NCBI RefSeq assembly: GCF_015056685.1
Contig: NZ_SVFW01000019.1
Location: 4,319 to 68,318, forward strand
Origin: Butyrivibrio sp.
Lineage (GTDB): Bacteria; Bacillota; Clostridia; Lachnospirales; Lachnospiraceae
Length of the DNA stretch: 64,000 nt
Direction of reading: 5' to 3'
In this document: positions 56,366 to 64,000 of the stretch, piece by piece
Layout: every line of letters begins with the position of its first letter
How positions within the stretch are numbered: position 1 is the stretch's first letter
Translations under genes and position numbers: made by a program
The notes under the pieces: generated by a model
The model's input: the letters and a program-made list of their open reading frames with translations, nothing else
What the model was told of the DNA's origin: nothing
Databases searched by the model: none

Positions 56366-57994
56366 TTAGTGATTAATTCTTCCATAGCAGTACGCATGTG
56401 AGCGCCAGTAATTCGTGTCATAGCATGAATACTTGATTGGGTTTCCGGCATGGATCATGATCTTGTTCACTGGGTCAACAACTATACCAACATGGCTCGC
56501 GCCACTGGTGTTATAAGTGCCTCTGAAAAAGACAAGGTCGCCCGGTTTTACATCTGATGCATCAACTCTGGCAGTCATGTTCTTAAGTCCGTTGGCAGTC
56601 TGTCTTCCAACATCCCAGCCATTACCGCAATGATTTATGACGTAGCTCACAAAGCCTGAGCAGTCAAAACCATCTGTGGGACTATAGCCACCCCAGACGT
56701 AATCCATGCCGAGATACCTCTCCGCTTCGCGCATCATCCTTGCAAATTCCTCATCAGTAAGGTACTCTCCCGGAACAAGGTAGTCTCCAAGTTCACCCGG
56801 ATCTCTTACGGAATAAATATCATCTTCAAAGAGATATTTCTTATTTCCGTAAGTGGCAAGAAGTATTTCATAGCGCTCCAGCTGGTCATCGGTGAGTCCC
56901 AGTTCATGGACTACTTCATCCAAAGTGTGGTTGGTCAGAGTGACGTTCAAAATATAATACTCGTACTCTTCCGTGTAGGTATAATCCTCATAGTAGCCAC
57001 CCTCGGCATAGGAATCATCCTCAACCCATCTGGTATCTTCCACCTCACGTTCTCTGGTCTCAACCTCTTCCTCAATGGATATCTCATACTGAAGGTCAAG
57101 AATCTCCTGGAGCTTAGCCTGTACCTCATCTCTTGTGTAATCCTCGAAGATTACTGTGAGGATTGCAGCCAGCTGATATGGGTTATGTCCTATCTCATCA
57201 AGAGTGAAGACATACTCGTCATACCCTGGGTAATCGGATTCAATATCATCTATCTCATCCTGAATGCCCTCTTCCAGCTCAGTGTAGTCGTCATCCACGT
57301 TCAGAATATCCTCATCCTCCGCTGTATATGTTGTTGCTATAGTCACGTTCTGACCAGTTCCAGCAAATGCTCCGCAGGATGAAAAAGTACCGCAGATGAA
57401 CACCAACAGAAGCAAAATAACAATAATTGTAAAAGCAAGTGTCGGGTTGTCCTGGATAAACTCAATGAGCATTTCGCCAATTTTACCTATCATGTCCTCA
57501 GCCTTGTCAGTGAGCTTCTTTCCCACCTTTCCGACACTCTCAGCTTCCTTCCGGGTCTTCTCCGCAGCCTTTTTCTGCATCTCTTTTTTCATGCGGTTTG
57601 TTGATACCTTTGTTTCTGCAGTCTTGCCCTTACGGTCATGGATTCGATTGCCGTACTTGGATCCCTTTATCTTGGAAGCCACTGCTCCTATGGATGTCTC
57701 CAGTACATATCCTGTTTCAGAGATGGCATCCTGTGCCACCTCTGTATTGTTACAGGACTCTTCTCTGCCGGAAGTATCTGAAGCATCCTGCACAGCTTCC
57801 GCTGCCTTGCCTGCAAACTGCCTTGCAGCTATCATGGACTGCTGTTTTAGCTGTTTGGACTTCCTGATCTCTTTTTCCGTGAGGCGCGTATCAACTTTCT
57901 TACTGCGTAGTGACTTGCCATAATAATCCCTGGCTGTCTGCTCATTCTTGAGCTTGCTACCATGTTTAACTTGCCTGTTTTCCTTCTTCTCCAC
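56366..57994 (-). CDS. CD1108-family peptidoglycan hydrolase (NlpC/P60)
   Basis: A 542-residue protein. The basic N-terminus is cytoplasmic; a membrane helix lies at about 183-205 (LAFTIIVILLLLVFICGTF). The C-terminal NlpC/P60 domain starts near residue 430 with YLGMDYVWGGYSPTDGFDCSGFVSYV (catalytic Cys) and includes ASHVGIVVD (catalytic His). It cuts peptidoglycan so the transfer channel can pass the wall. Overlaps virB4 by 29 bp. Confidence 0.88.
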   Translation of the reverse strand: MEKKENRQVKHGSKLKNEQTARDYYGKSLRSKKVDTRLTEKEIRKSKQLKQQSMIAARQFAGKAAEAVQDASDTSGREESCNNTEVAQDAISETGYVLETSIGAVASKIKGSKYGNRIHDRKGKTAETKVSTNRMKKEMQKKAAEKTRKEAESVGKVGKKLTDKAEDMIGKIGEMLIEFIQDNPTLAFTIIVILLLLVFICGTFSSCGAFAGTGQNVTIATTYTAEDEDILNVDDDYTELEEGIQDEIDDIESDYPGYDEYVFTLDEIGHNPYQLAAILTVIFEDYTRDEVQAKLQEILDLQYEISIEEEVETREREVEDTRWVEDDSYAEGGYYEDYTYTEEYEYYILNVTLTNHTLDEVVHELGLTDDQLERYEILLATYGNKKYLFEDDIYSVRDPGELGDYLVPGEYLTDEEFARMMREAERYLGMDYVWGGYSPTDGFDCSGFVSYVINHCGNGWDVGRQTANGLKNMTARVDASDVKPGDLVFFRGTYNTSGASHVGIVVDPVNKIMIHAGNPIKYSCYDTNYWRSHAYCYGRINH

Positions 57995-60425
57995 TGCTTC
58001 CTTCCTCTATTTTGTCGGTCCATTTTGTCGTCATGATGTTATAGAGCTTGGTATCTCTCGGAAATCTGTCGACAAATGGCAGGATAACGTTTCCATAAAA
58101 CAAAAGCCCTTCACCTTCTCCCGAATGTGTTACATACGAGAGCTGATGAGGGCTGATATTGAGCTGCTTGGCGAGGATTGCTCTGTCGCCAACGGCCTGA
58201 TTAAGCATGTAGATAAAGTCTGAATTCTCAAAGATGTTCTCAACCTCTTTGGATGCAAGGAAGTCCTTTATGTTCTGGGTTATACCAGTCGGAATACCTC
58301 CCCACTTACGGAATCTCTTCCAAATCTCCACGGTATAGGCCGCTGTCTGCTCTTCACGAAGGAGCAGATGCATCTCATCCATGTAGTATCTGGTGGACTT
58401 TCCGCTTTCTCTGTTGGCCGAGACTCTGCCCCAGACCTGATCCTCGATAACGAGCATTCCAATCTTTTTAAGCTGCTTGCCCAGATCCTTGATGTCATAG
58501 CACACAAGCCTGTTCTCCAGCTCCACATTTGTCCTGTGGTTAAAGACATTGAGGGAACCTTTGACATAGATTTCAAGAGCCGCTGCTACCTGCTTGGCTT
58601 CTCTTTCCTCCTGCTCAAGCAATGCATTGTAAAGATCTTCCAGTATAGGCATCCTCTCAGGAATCGGGTTCTCGAAATACTTCTGATAGATTCGCCTTGC
58701 ACATCTGTCTATGACAGTTCTCTCCACCGGTGGAAGTCCGTCCCTGCATCCAATGATCAGCTCACAAAGCGATAACAGGAAATCCACCTTAAGTGCCACG
58801 GGATTATCATCATCAGAGTAGTTCATGTTGATGTCCATGGGGTTGATATACTGCTTGGACTGTGGGCTTATCTTCACCACCTGGCCGTCAAGCATCTGCA
58901 CCAGGGAAGCGTACTCCGACTCAGGATCTGATATGATGATATCATCGTCTGTTACAAGAAAGAGATTTGCGATTTCTCTTTTTGCTGCAAAAGACTTACC
59001 GGATCCGGGAGTACCAAGAATAAGGCCGTTAGGGTTCTTAAGGAGCTTCCTGTCCACCATGATAAGGTTATTCGAAAGTGCATTAAGCCCATAATACAGA
59101 GCGCCTCTGTGATCCTGGAACAGCTCCTGTGTAGTAAATGGAACAAAGATTGCTGTGCTTGAAGTGGTCATGCCTCGCTGTATTTCCACCTCGTTATAGG
59201 CAAGAGGAAGGCTCGAAACAAGCCCCTGCTCCTGCTGGAAATCTAGACGAACAAGGTTGCAGTTATGCTTTTGCGCTATTGATGCAGTCTGGAAGATATT
59301 GTTTTCAAGCTCTTCCTTGGTTCTTCCGGTATTCATCACCATGAAGGTTAACAGAAACATTCTCTCATTCTGGGACTGGAGCTCTTTTAAAAGAGCTTTC
59401 GCATCATTGCCATAAGTAGCAAGGTCTGAGGGGATTATCTCCATATCATACCCGGCGCGAACAGCTTTTTTCTGCTCTTCTATCTTGGAACGGTCAAGCT
59501 CGGTGATTGTATGCTTAATGGTCTTGATTGCCTCTGTCTGGTCAACTGACCTGATGTGCATCGTAACAATCTGGCTGGACTCTGTTCCAAGGAAATCTGC
59601 AAGCATCCTGTCGCTGATGTCGGATGCGTCTATGGAGAGAAAACTCATGGCGCAGTACAAATCGCCCATCTTGAAGTATCTGCCGGTGGGGAACTCGAAG
59701 CCACTCGGAGCAATAAAGTCTTTTACCGAAAGGCCACTGCCCACAAGATATTTCCAATCAAAGTGGAATCTTGCCTTATCGCCCATATGAAGCTCTTTAT
59801 GCATGAGCTCAAGTCTCTGATAGCCATTAAGAGTCTCTGCCTGAACGCCAAGACGCTTAAAGTTGTTCAGAATATCCATTTCAATATGGATGAGCCTTGG
59901 CTTTGCGTTCTTCATTGAATCCGCATGGATACCGAATGTGAGATACTTGGTCTTGGTAAGACCGTTATTACCGGCTTCCATCTGATGCAGGAGCATTGTT
60001 GAATACTCATCCCTTACATCATTGAAGCCATCCTTCTGATGGGGAATCGCTATCTTTTTCTCAAAGTCTGTTGCATCTGTAGCTAAGTTCATGAAGGACA
60101 ACTGGAAACTGACAGAGCTGTCAAAGAAATTAAGAAAGCTGCACCATTCCTCAAAAATCTCCGTCTTATCATCCTGCTGTGCCAGCTGATAATTGATATC
60201 CTGAAACTGTATGGTCTTGGTATAGTAATCAAGACCCACTCTGCAGATGCCGTCCTGAAACATCCTGTCAAAGGGAATTGTCTGCTGGGCTGTCCTTGGA
60301 GTTCCATCATCACGCTGGGCACTTTTGATGATCTCTTTCACCTCTTCCTGCTCCTGTTTACTTAAGCCCTCCGGCATAACAAACTCCCTGGTGTCTTTAT
60401 CCTTCTTCCATGGAAGTACGAACAA
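57966..60425 (-). CDS. virB4: VirB4-type conjugation ATPase
   Basis: An 819-residue TraE/VirB4 ATPase. Walker A GTPGSGKSF at about residue 468, Walker B region later (STRYYMDEMHLLL), and an N-terminal domain with FDRMFQDGICRVG. It is the cytoplasmic motor of the type IV secretion channel. Start overlaps PrgI stop by 29 bp. Ordinary length for the family. Confidence 0.92.
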   Translation of the reverse strand: MFVLPWKKDKDTREFVMPEGLSKQEQEEVKEIIKSAQRDDGTPRTAQQTIPFDRMFQDGICRVGLDYYTKTIQFQDINYQLAQQDDKTEIFEEWCSFLNFFDSSVSFQLSFMNLATDATDFEKKIAIPHQKDGFNDVRDEYSTMLLHQMEAGNNGLTKTKYLTFGIHADSMKNAKPRLIHIEMDILNNFKRLGVQAETLNGYQRLELMHKELHMGDKARFHFDWKYLVGSGLSVKDFIAPSGFEFPTGRYFKMGDLYCAMSFLSIDASDISDRMLADFLGTESSQIVTMHIRSVDQTEAIKTIKHTITELDRSKIEEQKKAVRAGYDMEIIPSDLATYGNDAKALLKELQSQNERMFLLTFMVMNTGRTKEELENNIFQTASIAQKHNCNLVRLDFQQEQGLVSSLPLAYNEVEIQRGMTTSSTAIFVPFTTQELFQDHRGALYYGLNALSNNLIMVDRKLLKNPNGLILGTPGSGKSFAAKREIANLFLVTDDDIIISDPESEYASLVQMLDGQVVKISPQSKQYINPMDINMNYSDDDNPVALKVDFLLSLCELIIGCRDGLPPVERTVIDRCARRIYQKYFENPIPERMPILEDLYNALLEQEEREAKQVAAALEIYVKGSLNVFNHRTNVELENRLVCYDIKDLGKQLKKIGMLVIEDQVWGRVSANRESGKSTRYYMDEMHLLLREEQTAAYTVEIWKRFRKWGGIPTGITQNIKDFLASKEVENIFENSDFIYMLNQAVGDRAILAKQLNISPHQLSYVTHSGEGEGLLFYGNVILPFVDRFPRDTKLYNIMTTKWTDKIEEGSSGEEGKQAS

Positions 60426-60783
60426 TTTCTTCTACCTCTCTTTCTGCTGCAGCCTGCCTCTCCAGTGCTGCGTAGTAATTATCTGTTTTGTATGGTCGTT
60501 TCTTTGGTCTTATGAAGACCTGCTGAATGAAATGTCCAAGAATGACTTCCAAAGGCTGTCCGTTCTTTTCATACATGGCAAAAAAGAAAAATGGCATCAT
60601 TATAACCATCATTCCCATCACTGCCACGTTGACCTGTGCAATAGTTTTTATCAAAAAAAATGACGGTACTCCGATGAGTGCCGCCACTGAAAAACATATG
60701 AGCTGTCTTTTGGTCAGACCAAAAAAGACTTTGCTTTTTACCTTGGTAAGATCTCTTGGAACACTAATATATGATGCTGCCAT
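60397..60783 (-). CDS. PrgI-family membrane protein
   Basis: A 128-residue protein with two membrane helices (about 25-45 and 50-70), the PrgI/VirB3-like inner-membrane component. Starts MAASYISVPRDLTKVKSKVFFGLTKRQLICF, a pattern shared by the family in Gram-positive elements. GGAGG precedes the ATG. Confidence 0.85.
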   Translation of the reverse strand: MAASYISVPRDLTKVKSKVFFGLTKRQLICFSVAALIGVPSFFLIKTIAQVNVAVMGMMVIMMPFFFFAMYEKNGQPLEVILGHFIQQVFIRPKKRPYKTDNYYAALERQAAAEREVEEIVRTSMEEG

Positions 60784-60792
60784 AGTTCCTCC

Positions 60793-61659
60793 TTAGTGTG
60801 CCTGTAATATTGAACGTGCTATAGAGCCTGTCTTGAATATACTGAATGCCAGAAGCAATGTGTAGCCCACCATGCCCCAGACTGAACCGATGATATCTGA
60901 TGAAAAAGAGATTGATGAGACCAGCATAGCGTAAATGCCTACACATATCATGATGAGGAATCCCTGGAAGCCAAGTGCAAAAAGGCTTCTCATGTAGTTC
61001 TGTCCTATCATGCTCTGTTCCTTGTTTCCAAAGGTTGCAAAGGGGATAGGCGCAAGGGATACGTACATGTAGATCTCAATCATACGACAATAGATGATAA
61101 CAAAGATAAGCTTTGAAAGGATCCATGTTAGTACGTCTATGATTGATAACTGAAGCCACATGCCAAATATGGCAAATGGATTCATGGCTTCTATAGTAGC
61201 TTCCATTGCTGCCAGTGCTGATGCATCAACTGCCGTGGAGCCTGCTATTAGTCCGCCAGAGCTATTTATTACATGCTGTGCCACATCAAATACTGCCATG
61301 GTGAAATCAAAGGTGTGAGTTATAAGAGTAACTGCTATGGCTGTCTTGAATACCCATTTGAAAATGAACCAGGTTTCAAAATTAGCCAGGTTATTATAGC
61401 TGACAATCAGCTGAATAAGTTCATAACACGCAATGAATGTCAGGATTATCCCCGCAATTGGCATGATTACCGTCTCGGAAATGTTCCTGATCATGTTGAA
61501 AATACTTGGAGAAAACCCATATGGAGTAGTCCCGACATCGGAAGCAATGCTACCAACTTCACTGTTTATTGAATTAAACATGCTGGTCAGCTTCTCCATT
61601 ACCGCCGGAACAAGCATCGATTTAAGCCATTCTTCTATCTCTGCTAATACTGTATCCAA
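60793..61659 (-). CDS. TrbL/VirB6-like conjugation membrane protein
   Basis: A 288-residue protein with about six membrane segments, homologous in layout to CD0411/TrbL-type proteins of Tn1549-like elements: a soluble N-terminus, then the repeated hydrophobic helices. It probably forms the inner-membrane channel. The start is TTG at 61659 after AGGAGGACAG, not ATG. Confidence 0.8.
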   Translation of the reverse strand: MDTVLAEIEEWLKSMLVPAVMEKLTSMFNSINSEVGSIASDVGTTPYGFSPSIFNMIRNISETVIMPIAGIILTFIACYELIQLIVSYNNLANFETWFIFKWVFKTAIAVTLITHTFDFTMAVFDVAQHVINSSGGLIAGSTAVDASALAAMEATIEAMNPFAIFGMWLQLSIIDVLTWILSKLIFVIIYCRMIEIYMYVSLAPIPFATFGNKEQSMIGQNYMRSLFALGFQGFLIMICVGIYAMLVSSISFSSDIIGSVWGMVGYTLLLAFSIFKTGSIARSILQAH

Positions 61660-61847
61660 ACTGTCCTCCTATTGATTTTTAGTGGTTTGGAGGCGGTTTT
61701 TATCGCCGCCTCCAGGTATGAAACTTTTCGTATGGTAGTGAGCTAAACTGCTCATACCTTGGGAACCGCTATGAAGCCAGTAGCGGCATAGCTTTCAGCG
61801 TTTGTAACTGTCGTCCGTGCCGCCCTGGGTTCATTCCCTGGGACTCC
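61660..61847. other. Gap between the VirB6-like gene and maff2
   Basis: About 190 bp with no gene. A strong hairpin, GGAGGCG / CGCCTCC (about 61689-61715), has no U-tail; a CCCTGGG repeat pair lies near 61826-61841. Confidence 0.4.
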
Positions 61848-62060
61848 TTAGAAGAGACCTGCAAGCAAGGGAATAAGCGTAGTTCCGATAAGGGCAACGC
61901 CTCCTCCGGCCATGAGCTGCTTCATGCCCTGAGACTTTGCCCCAGGGTTGTCATTGCCATAACCTTCAAGGAGGTTAATGCTTCCCCATGCTCCGAGCCC
62001 GGCTCCAAGGGCCACTGTGACGGTCTGTAAGGTTCCGATTGCTGATGTAAAAAATGACAT
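61848..62060 (-). CDS. Maff2-family small membrane protein
   Basis: A 70-residue protein, MSFFTSAIGTLQTVTVALGAGLGAWGSINLLEGYGNDNPGAKSQGMKQLMAGGGVALIGTTLIPLLAGLF, which has the Maff2 signature, two membrane helices (8-28 and 50-68) with an Asn/Pro/Gly turn. Pilin-like or channel subunit of the type IV system. ATG 62060 after GGAAAC is preferred. Confidence 0.88.
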   Translation of the reverse strand: MSFFTSAIGTLQTVTVALGAGLGAWGSINLLEGYGNDNPGAKSQGMKQLMAGGGVALIGTTLIPLLAGLF

Positions 62061-62270
62061 TTCAATTGTTTCCAAAATAATTGTATGCAAATTTGCTCAA
62101 TTATCTTGTACTTCTCCTTCCAATAATTTTTGTTGGTTAGCGACACCACTCGTTTTGCTGTGATGCCGGTGAAACTGGTTAATAGTTGCATGCATAGGTG
62201 CGTCGACTCGCCCATGCTATACGGCCGTATCTGTCCGAAATTCGGACAAAAGAAAAAAGCCCCCGCTGAT
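62061..62270. other. Interval upstream of maff2
   Basis: About 210 bp without a gene. A perfect palindrome TGTCCGAA-A-TTCGGACA lies at 62232-62248, next to the IS insertion point. It may be an operator for the conjugation operon. Confidence 0.4.
62263..62270. repeat. Target-site duplication, left copy
   Basis: CCGCTGAT, repeated at 63925-63932 directly past the right inverted repeat. Confidence 0.8.
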
Positions 62271-62350
62271 GCAATGTCATTAAGTTAAGATAACGCTATA
62301 AAGATCTCTACACCATAAATGGTGTAGGGGTCTTTTTTTTCATAAAACAG

Positions 62351-62417
62351 TTGACAGATACGCTGAAAAGTGCGGCCGCTTTCGCTACTGATTATTTTAG
62401 AGGTAGCGAAAGCGGCC
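62351..62417 (+). promoter_or_regulatory. Leader of the IS4 transposase: TTGACA box and 15-bp hairpin
   Basis: A TTGACA box at 62351-62356 is followed by a perfect inverted repeat GGCCGCTTTCGCTAC / complement (62374-62388 and 62403-62417). The hairpin ends about 40 nt before the ATG and may shield the ribosome binding site from read-through transcripts, as in other insertion sequences. Confidence 0.5.
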
Positions 62418-62459
62418 CTTGAAATTAGAGTTAAAAATCTTTATTTCAAGGAGGTGCAC

Positions 62460-63776
62460 ATGAAGCCCAAACAACTAAAAAAGCTTTTGATGTCAAAGAT
62501 TCATGAAGTAGTGAAGAATTCTAAAATGTATTGTACTAATCCCAGTAAAGACTTCTCACGCAAAAGAAAACTCACTATGGAGAAAATGATTACAGGGATA
62601 ATCGGTATGGAAAGCGGAAGTATTACAAATGAATTGATAGATTTATTTGATGTATCAACTGATGTTCCAACTGCTTCAGCCTTTGCACAACAACGTTGCA
62701 AGATCAATCCTGATGCTTTTCGGACAGTATTCTGTGAGTTTTCCCAGGAGATTACCAACTCATTCAAGAAAGAGCTTCCTTTACTAGCAATTGATGGTTC
62801 AAAGATTCAAATAGCTACAAATCCCGAAGATGAAGAATCTTTTTTCCCTGGTTCAAATGGTCAGAAACCATATAACTTACTACATTTAAATGCTCTTTAT
62901 GATCTTAAGCATTGTATCTACAACGACGTAATTATTCAAAAGGCTAGAAACGCTAATGAGCATAAAGCTTTTGTAGAACTGATAGATAGCTCAAATATAC
63001 CCAAAGCTATAGTAATTGCTGATAGAGGATATGAATCTTATAACAACATGGCTCATGTTCAGGAAAAGGGGTGGTATTTTCTTATTCGTATAAAAGACGG
63101 AAAAACAGGCATGAAAGAAGGCTATGACCTTCCAATGAAATCGGAATACGATGTGCCTATATCCATGAACTTGATACGACGACACAACAAAGTAACCAAA
63201 GAGTTATTCAAGGACAGGAATCATTACAAATTTGTACCAGCCACATCGACATTTGATTACCTTCCAGCAAAATCAAGAAAAGCAGATCCATTACTCAGTT
63301 ATAATCTTAGATTCCGTATTGTTCGCTTTAAAATCTCAGAAGATGGCTATGAAACAGTGCTCACCAATCTTGAATCTGATCAATATCCGCCAGAAAGACT
63401 AAAGGAATTATATGCCGTTCGCTGGGGAATAGAAACATCTTTCCGTGACTTAAAATATACAGCAGGAATGCTGGATTTCCATTCAAAAAAGGTGATGTGC
63501 ATTCAACAGGAAATCTACGCGCATCTTATAATGTACAACTTTGCTGAAATGATTACCTCGCACGTAGTCATTGATAAAAAGCAAAGAAAACATACATATA
63601 AAGCAAACTTCTCGGTTGCAATGCATATGTGTAGATTGTTCTATCGAGGGAATACATCATCACCTATTTTGGAAACCATTATATCAAAGAATCTAGTCCC
63701 TATCAGACCAGATAGACACCGGGAAAGAAAACTTACCGGCAAGATATTTCATAGTTTCTTATACAGAGTAGCATAA
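62460..63776 (+). CDS. IS4-family DDE transposase
   Basis: About 438 residues. Start at ATG 62460 after AAGGAGG; the longer frame from 62370 runs through the leader hairpin and is rejected. DDE motifs: LLAIDGSKI (first D), VIADRGYES (second D), and YAVRWGIETSFRDLKYTAGM (E within the Y-(2)-R-(3)-E-(6)-K signature). Other IS4 features such as N-terminal basic helices are present. It ends before the right terminal repeat. Confidence 0.92.
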   Translation: MKPKQLKKLLMSKIHEVVKNSKMYCTNPSKDFSRKRKLTMEKMITGIIGMESGSITNELIDLFDVSTDVPTASAFAQQRCKINPDAFRTVFCEFSQEITNSFKKELPLLAIDGSKIQIATNPEDEESFFPGSNGQKPYNLLHLNALYDLKHCIYNDVIIQKARNANEHKAFVELIDSSNIPKAIVIADRGYESYNNMAHVQEKGWYFLIRIKDGKTGMKEGYDLPMKSEYDVPISMNLIRRHNKVTKELFKDRNHYKFVPATSTFDYLPAKSRKADPLLSYNLRFRIVRFKISEDGYETVLTNLESDQYPPERLKELYAVRWGIETSFRDLKYTAGMLDFHSKKVMCIQQEIYAHLIMYNFAEMITSHVVIDKKQRKHTYKANFSVAMHMCRLFYRGNTSSPILETIISKNLVPIRPDRHRERKLTGKIFHSFLYRVA

Positions 63777-63924
63777 AAAACAAAGAGTTGCATAATTGAC
63801 CATGGCGGAGAGACTCCGCCTATTTGCCATGTTCTAAAAGCAAAAAACTGAGGATGAATCGTGAATTTCTTCATCCTCAGTCTGTTGCTATTTGGGGCTT
63901 GTCATCTTAACTTAATGACATTGC

Positions 63925-63932
63925 CCGCTGAT
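63925..63932. repeat. Target-site duplication, right copy
   Basis: Second copy of CCGCTGAT next to the right end of the IS4 element, 8 bp before the stop codon of virD4. Confidence 0.8.
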
Positions 63933-63939
63933 GAGCCCT

Positions 63940-64000
63940 TTAGCGACTCTTCTGCTGGCTTTTATCTTCCTCCGGTACTTTGATGACATTGTAGCTGTCA
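63940..64000 (-). CDS. virD4: C-terminal end of virD4-type coupling protein (partial)
   Basis: On the minus strand the last 19 codons of a gene, DSYNVIKVPEEDKSQQKSR and a TAA at 63940-63942, run in from the right edge. In Tn1549/CTn-type elements the gene before maff2 is virD4/TraG, and this charged tail fits its C-terminus, so the identification is by position. The IS4 element lies 8 bp past its stop. Confidence 0.6.
   Translation of the reverse strand, partial: DSYNVIKVPEEDKSQQKSR

Larger units (their letters stand above)
62271..63924 (+). mobile_element. IS4-family insertion sequence
   Basis: A 1654-bp element with 24-bp terminal inverted repeats (62271-62294 and 63901-63924; one mismatch) and an 8-bp duplication CCGCTGAT. 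It contains a plus-strand terminator near the left end (stem CTACACC / GGTGTAG, then T8, 62308-62340) and a hairpin near the right end (CTGAGGATGAA and complement, 63848-63880) whose A-run favours minus-strand stopping. A 15-bp hairpin (62374-62417) lies just before the transposase start. It sits between virD4 and maff2. Confidence 0.9.

Noticed and set aside
62370..62459. Longer N-terminus of the IS4 transposase
   Set aside because: The extension runs through the 15-bp leader hairpin with no ribosome binding site; the ATG at 62460 has AAGGAGG.
1..64000. CRISPR array
   Set aside because: No regularly spaced direct repeats with unique spacers. The 22-23 bp repeats at 7978-8111 are near-continuous and lie inside repA.
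1..64000. tRNA or rRNA genes, including a tRNA attachment site
   Set aside because: No cloverleaf or rRNA-like segment was recognised in intergenic regions; a covariance search was not possible here.

Overview
The window reads as low-to-moderate GC Firmicutes DNA, most likely from a gut or rumen Lachnospiraceae of the Butyrivibrio/Pseudobutyrivibrio type. This rests on strong GGAGG ribosome binding sites, a Tn1549/CTn-type conjugation module with CD1107/CD1108/Maff2 families, kinase/HTH pairs and family-specific surface-protein repeats. The genus is an inference. No tRNA, rRNA or CRISPR array was seen.

Region 1 (1-5.3 kb, minus strand) looks like host chromosome with a sulfur/redox theme: glutaredoxin-like protein, flavin reductase, phosphatase, two flavodoxins, two Cys-rich miniproteins, LarE-type sulfur transferase, and a TcyP-like (cystine/dicarboxylate) symporter preceded by a leader that looks like a transcription attenuator. 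Region 2 (5.4-7.0 kb) is a junction-like patch holding a truncated GC-rich gene fragment and a HigBA-type locus in which the toxin is reduced to a C-terminal remnant behind an intact promoter/operator.

Region 3 (7-18 kb) is the maintenance module of a mobile element: RepA_N initiator with iterons inside its gene, a second short RepA_N protein, ParB/ParA, excisionase-like proteins, tyrosine integrase, sigma-like regulator, a DUF1016 nuclease-like protein and XRE regulators. Region 4 (18.3-28.3 kb) is a surface and signalling cargo block: lipoproteins (one with MORN repeats), zinc-ribbon membrane proteins, a rhomboid protease, a kinase/HTH pair, and a secreted nuclease plus a membrane protein downstream of a c-di-GMP-I riboswitch.

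Region 5 (28.5-36.9 kb, plus strand) is a His-Xaa-Ser (Hxs) radical-SAM peptide-modification operon: two HxsD-like proteins, an A24 prepilin-peptidase-like membrane protein, HxsC, HxsB and the HxsA substrate with 12 H-x-S motifs. hxsB is cut by a 3.5 kb IS21-family element with a 5-bp target duplication; removing it restores the frame exactly.

Region 6 (36.9-50 kb, minus strand) is the most unusual part: a tightly packed 12-gene operon encoding a coiled-coil protein, zinc-ribbon/FHA protein, radical-SAM activase, two-domain AAA+ ATPase, PP2C phosphatase, two Ser/Thr kinases, three paralogous proteins (two membrane-anchored), an FtsK/SpoIIIE-type ATPase and a small basic protein. Both kinases carry repeated T-x-(I/V)-N motifs in their N-terminal tails, plausible phospho-ligands for the FHA protein. 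I cannot match the set to a named system; it looks like a self-contained phospho-signalling machine. Region 7 (50-64 kb) has an orphan gene, a K+ channel, a metallophosphatase, then the mobilisation and type IV secretion genes (relaxase, MobC, CD1107, DUF4315, CD1108, VirB4, PrgI, TrbL-like, Maff2), interrupted by an IS4-family insertion 8-bp TSD next to the end of virD4. Together regions 3-7 look like one integrative conjugative element (or conjugative plasmid) with large cargo.
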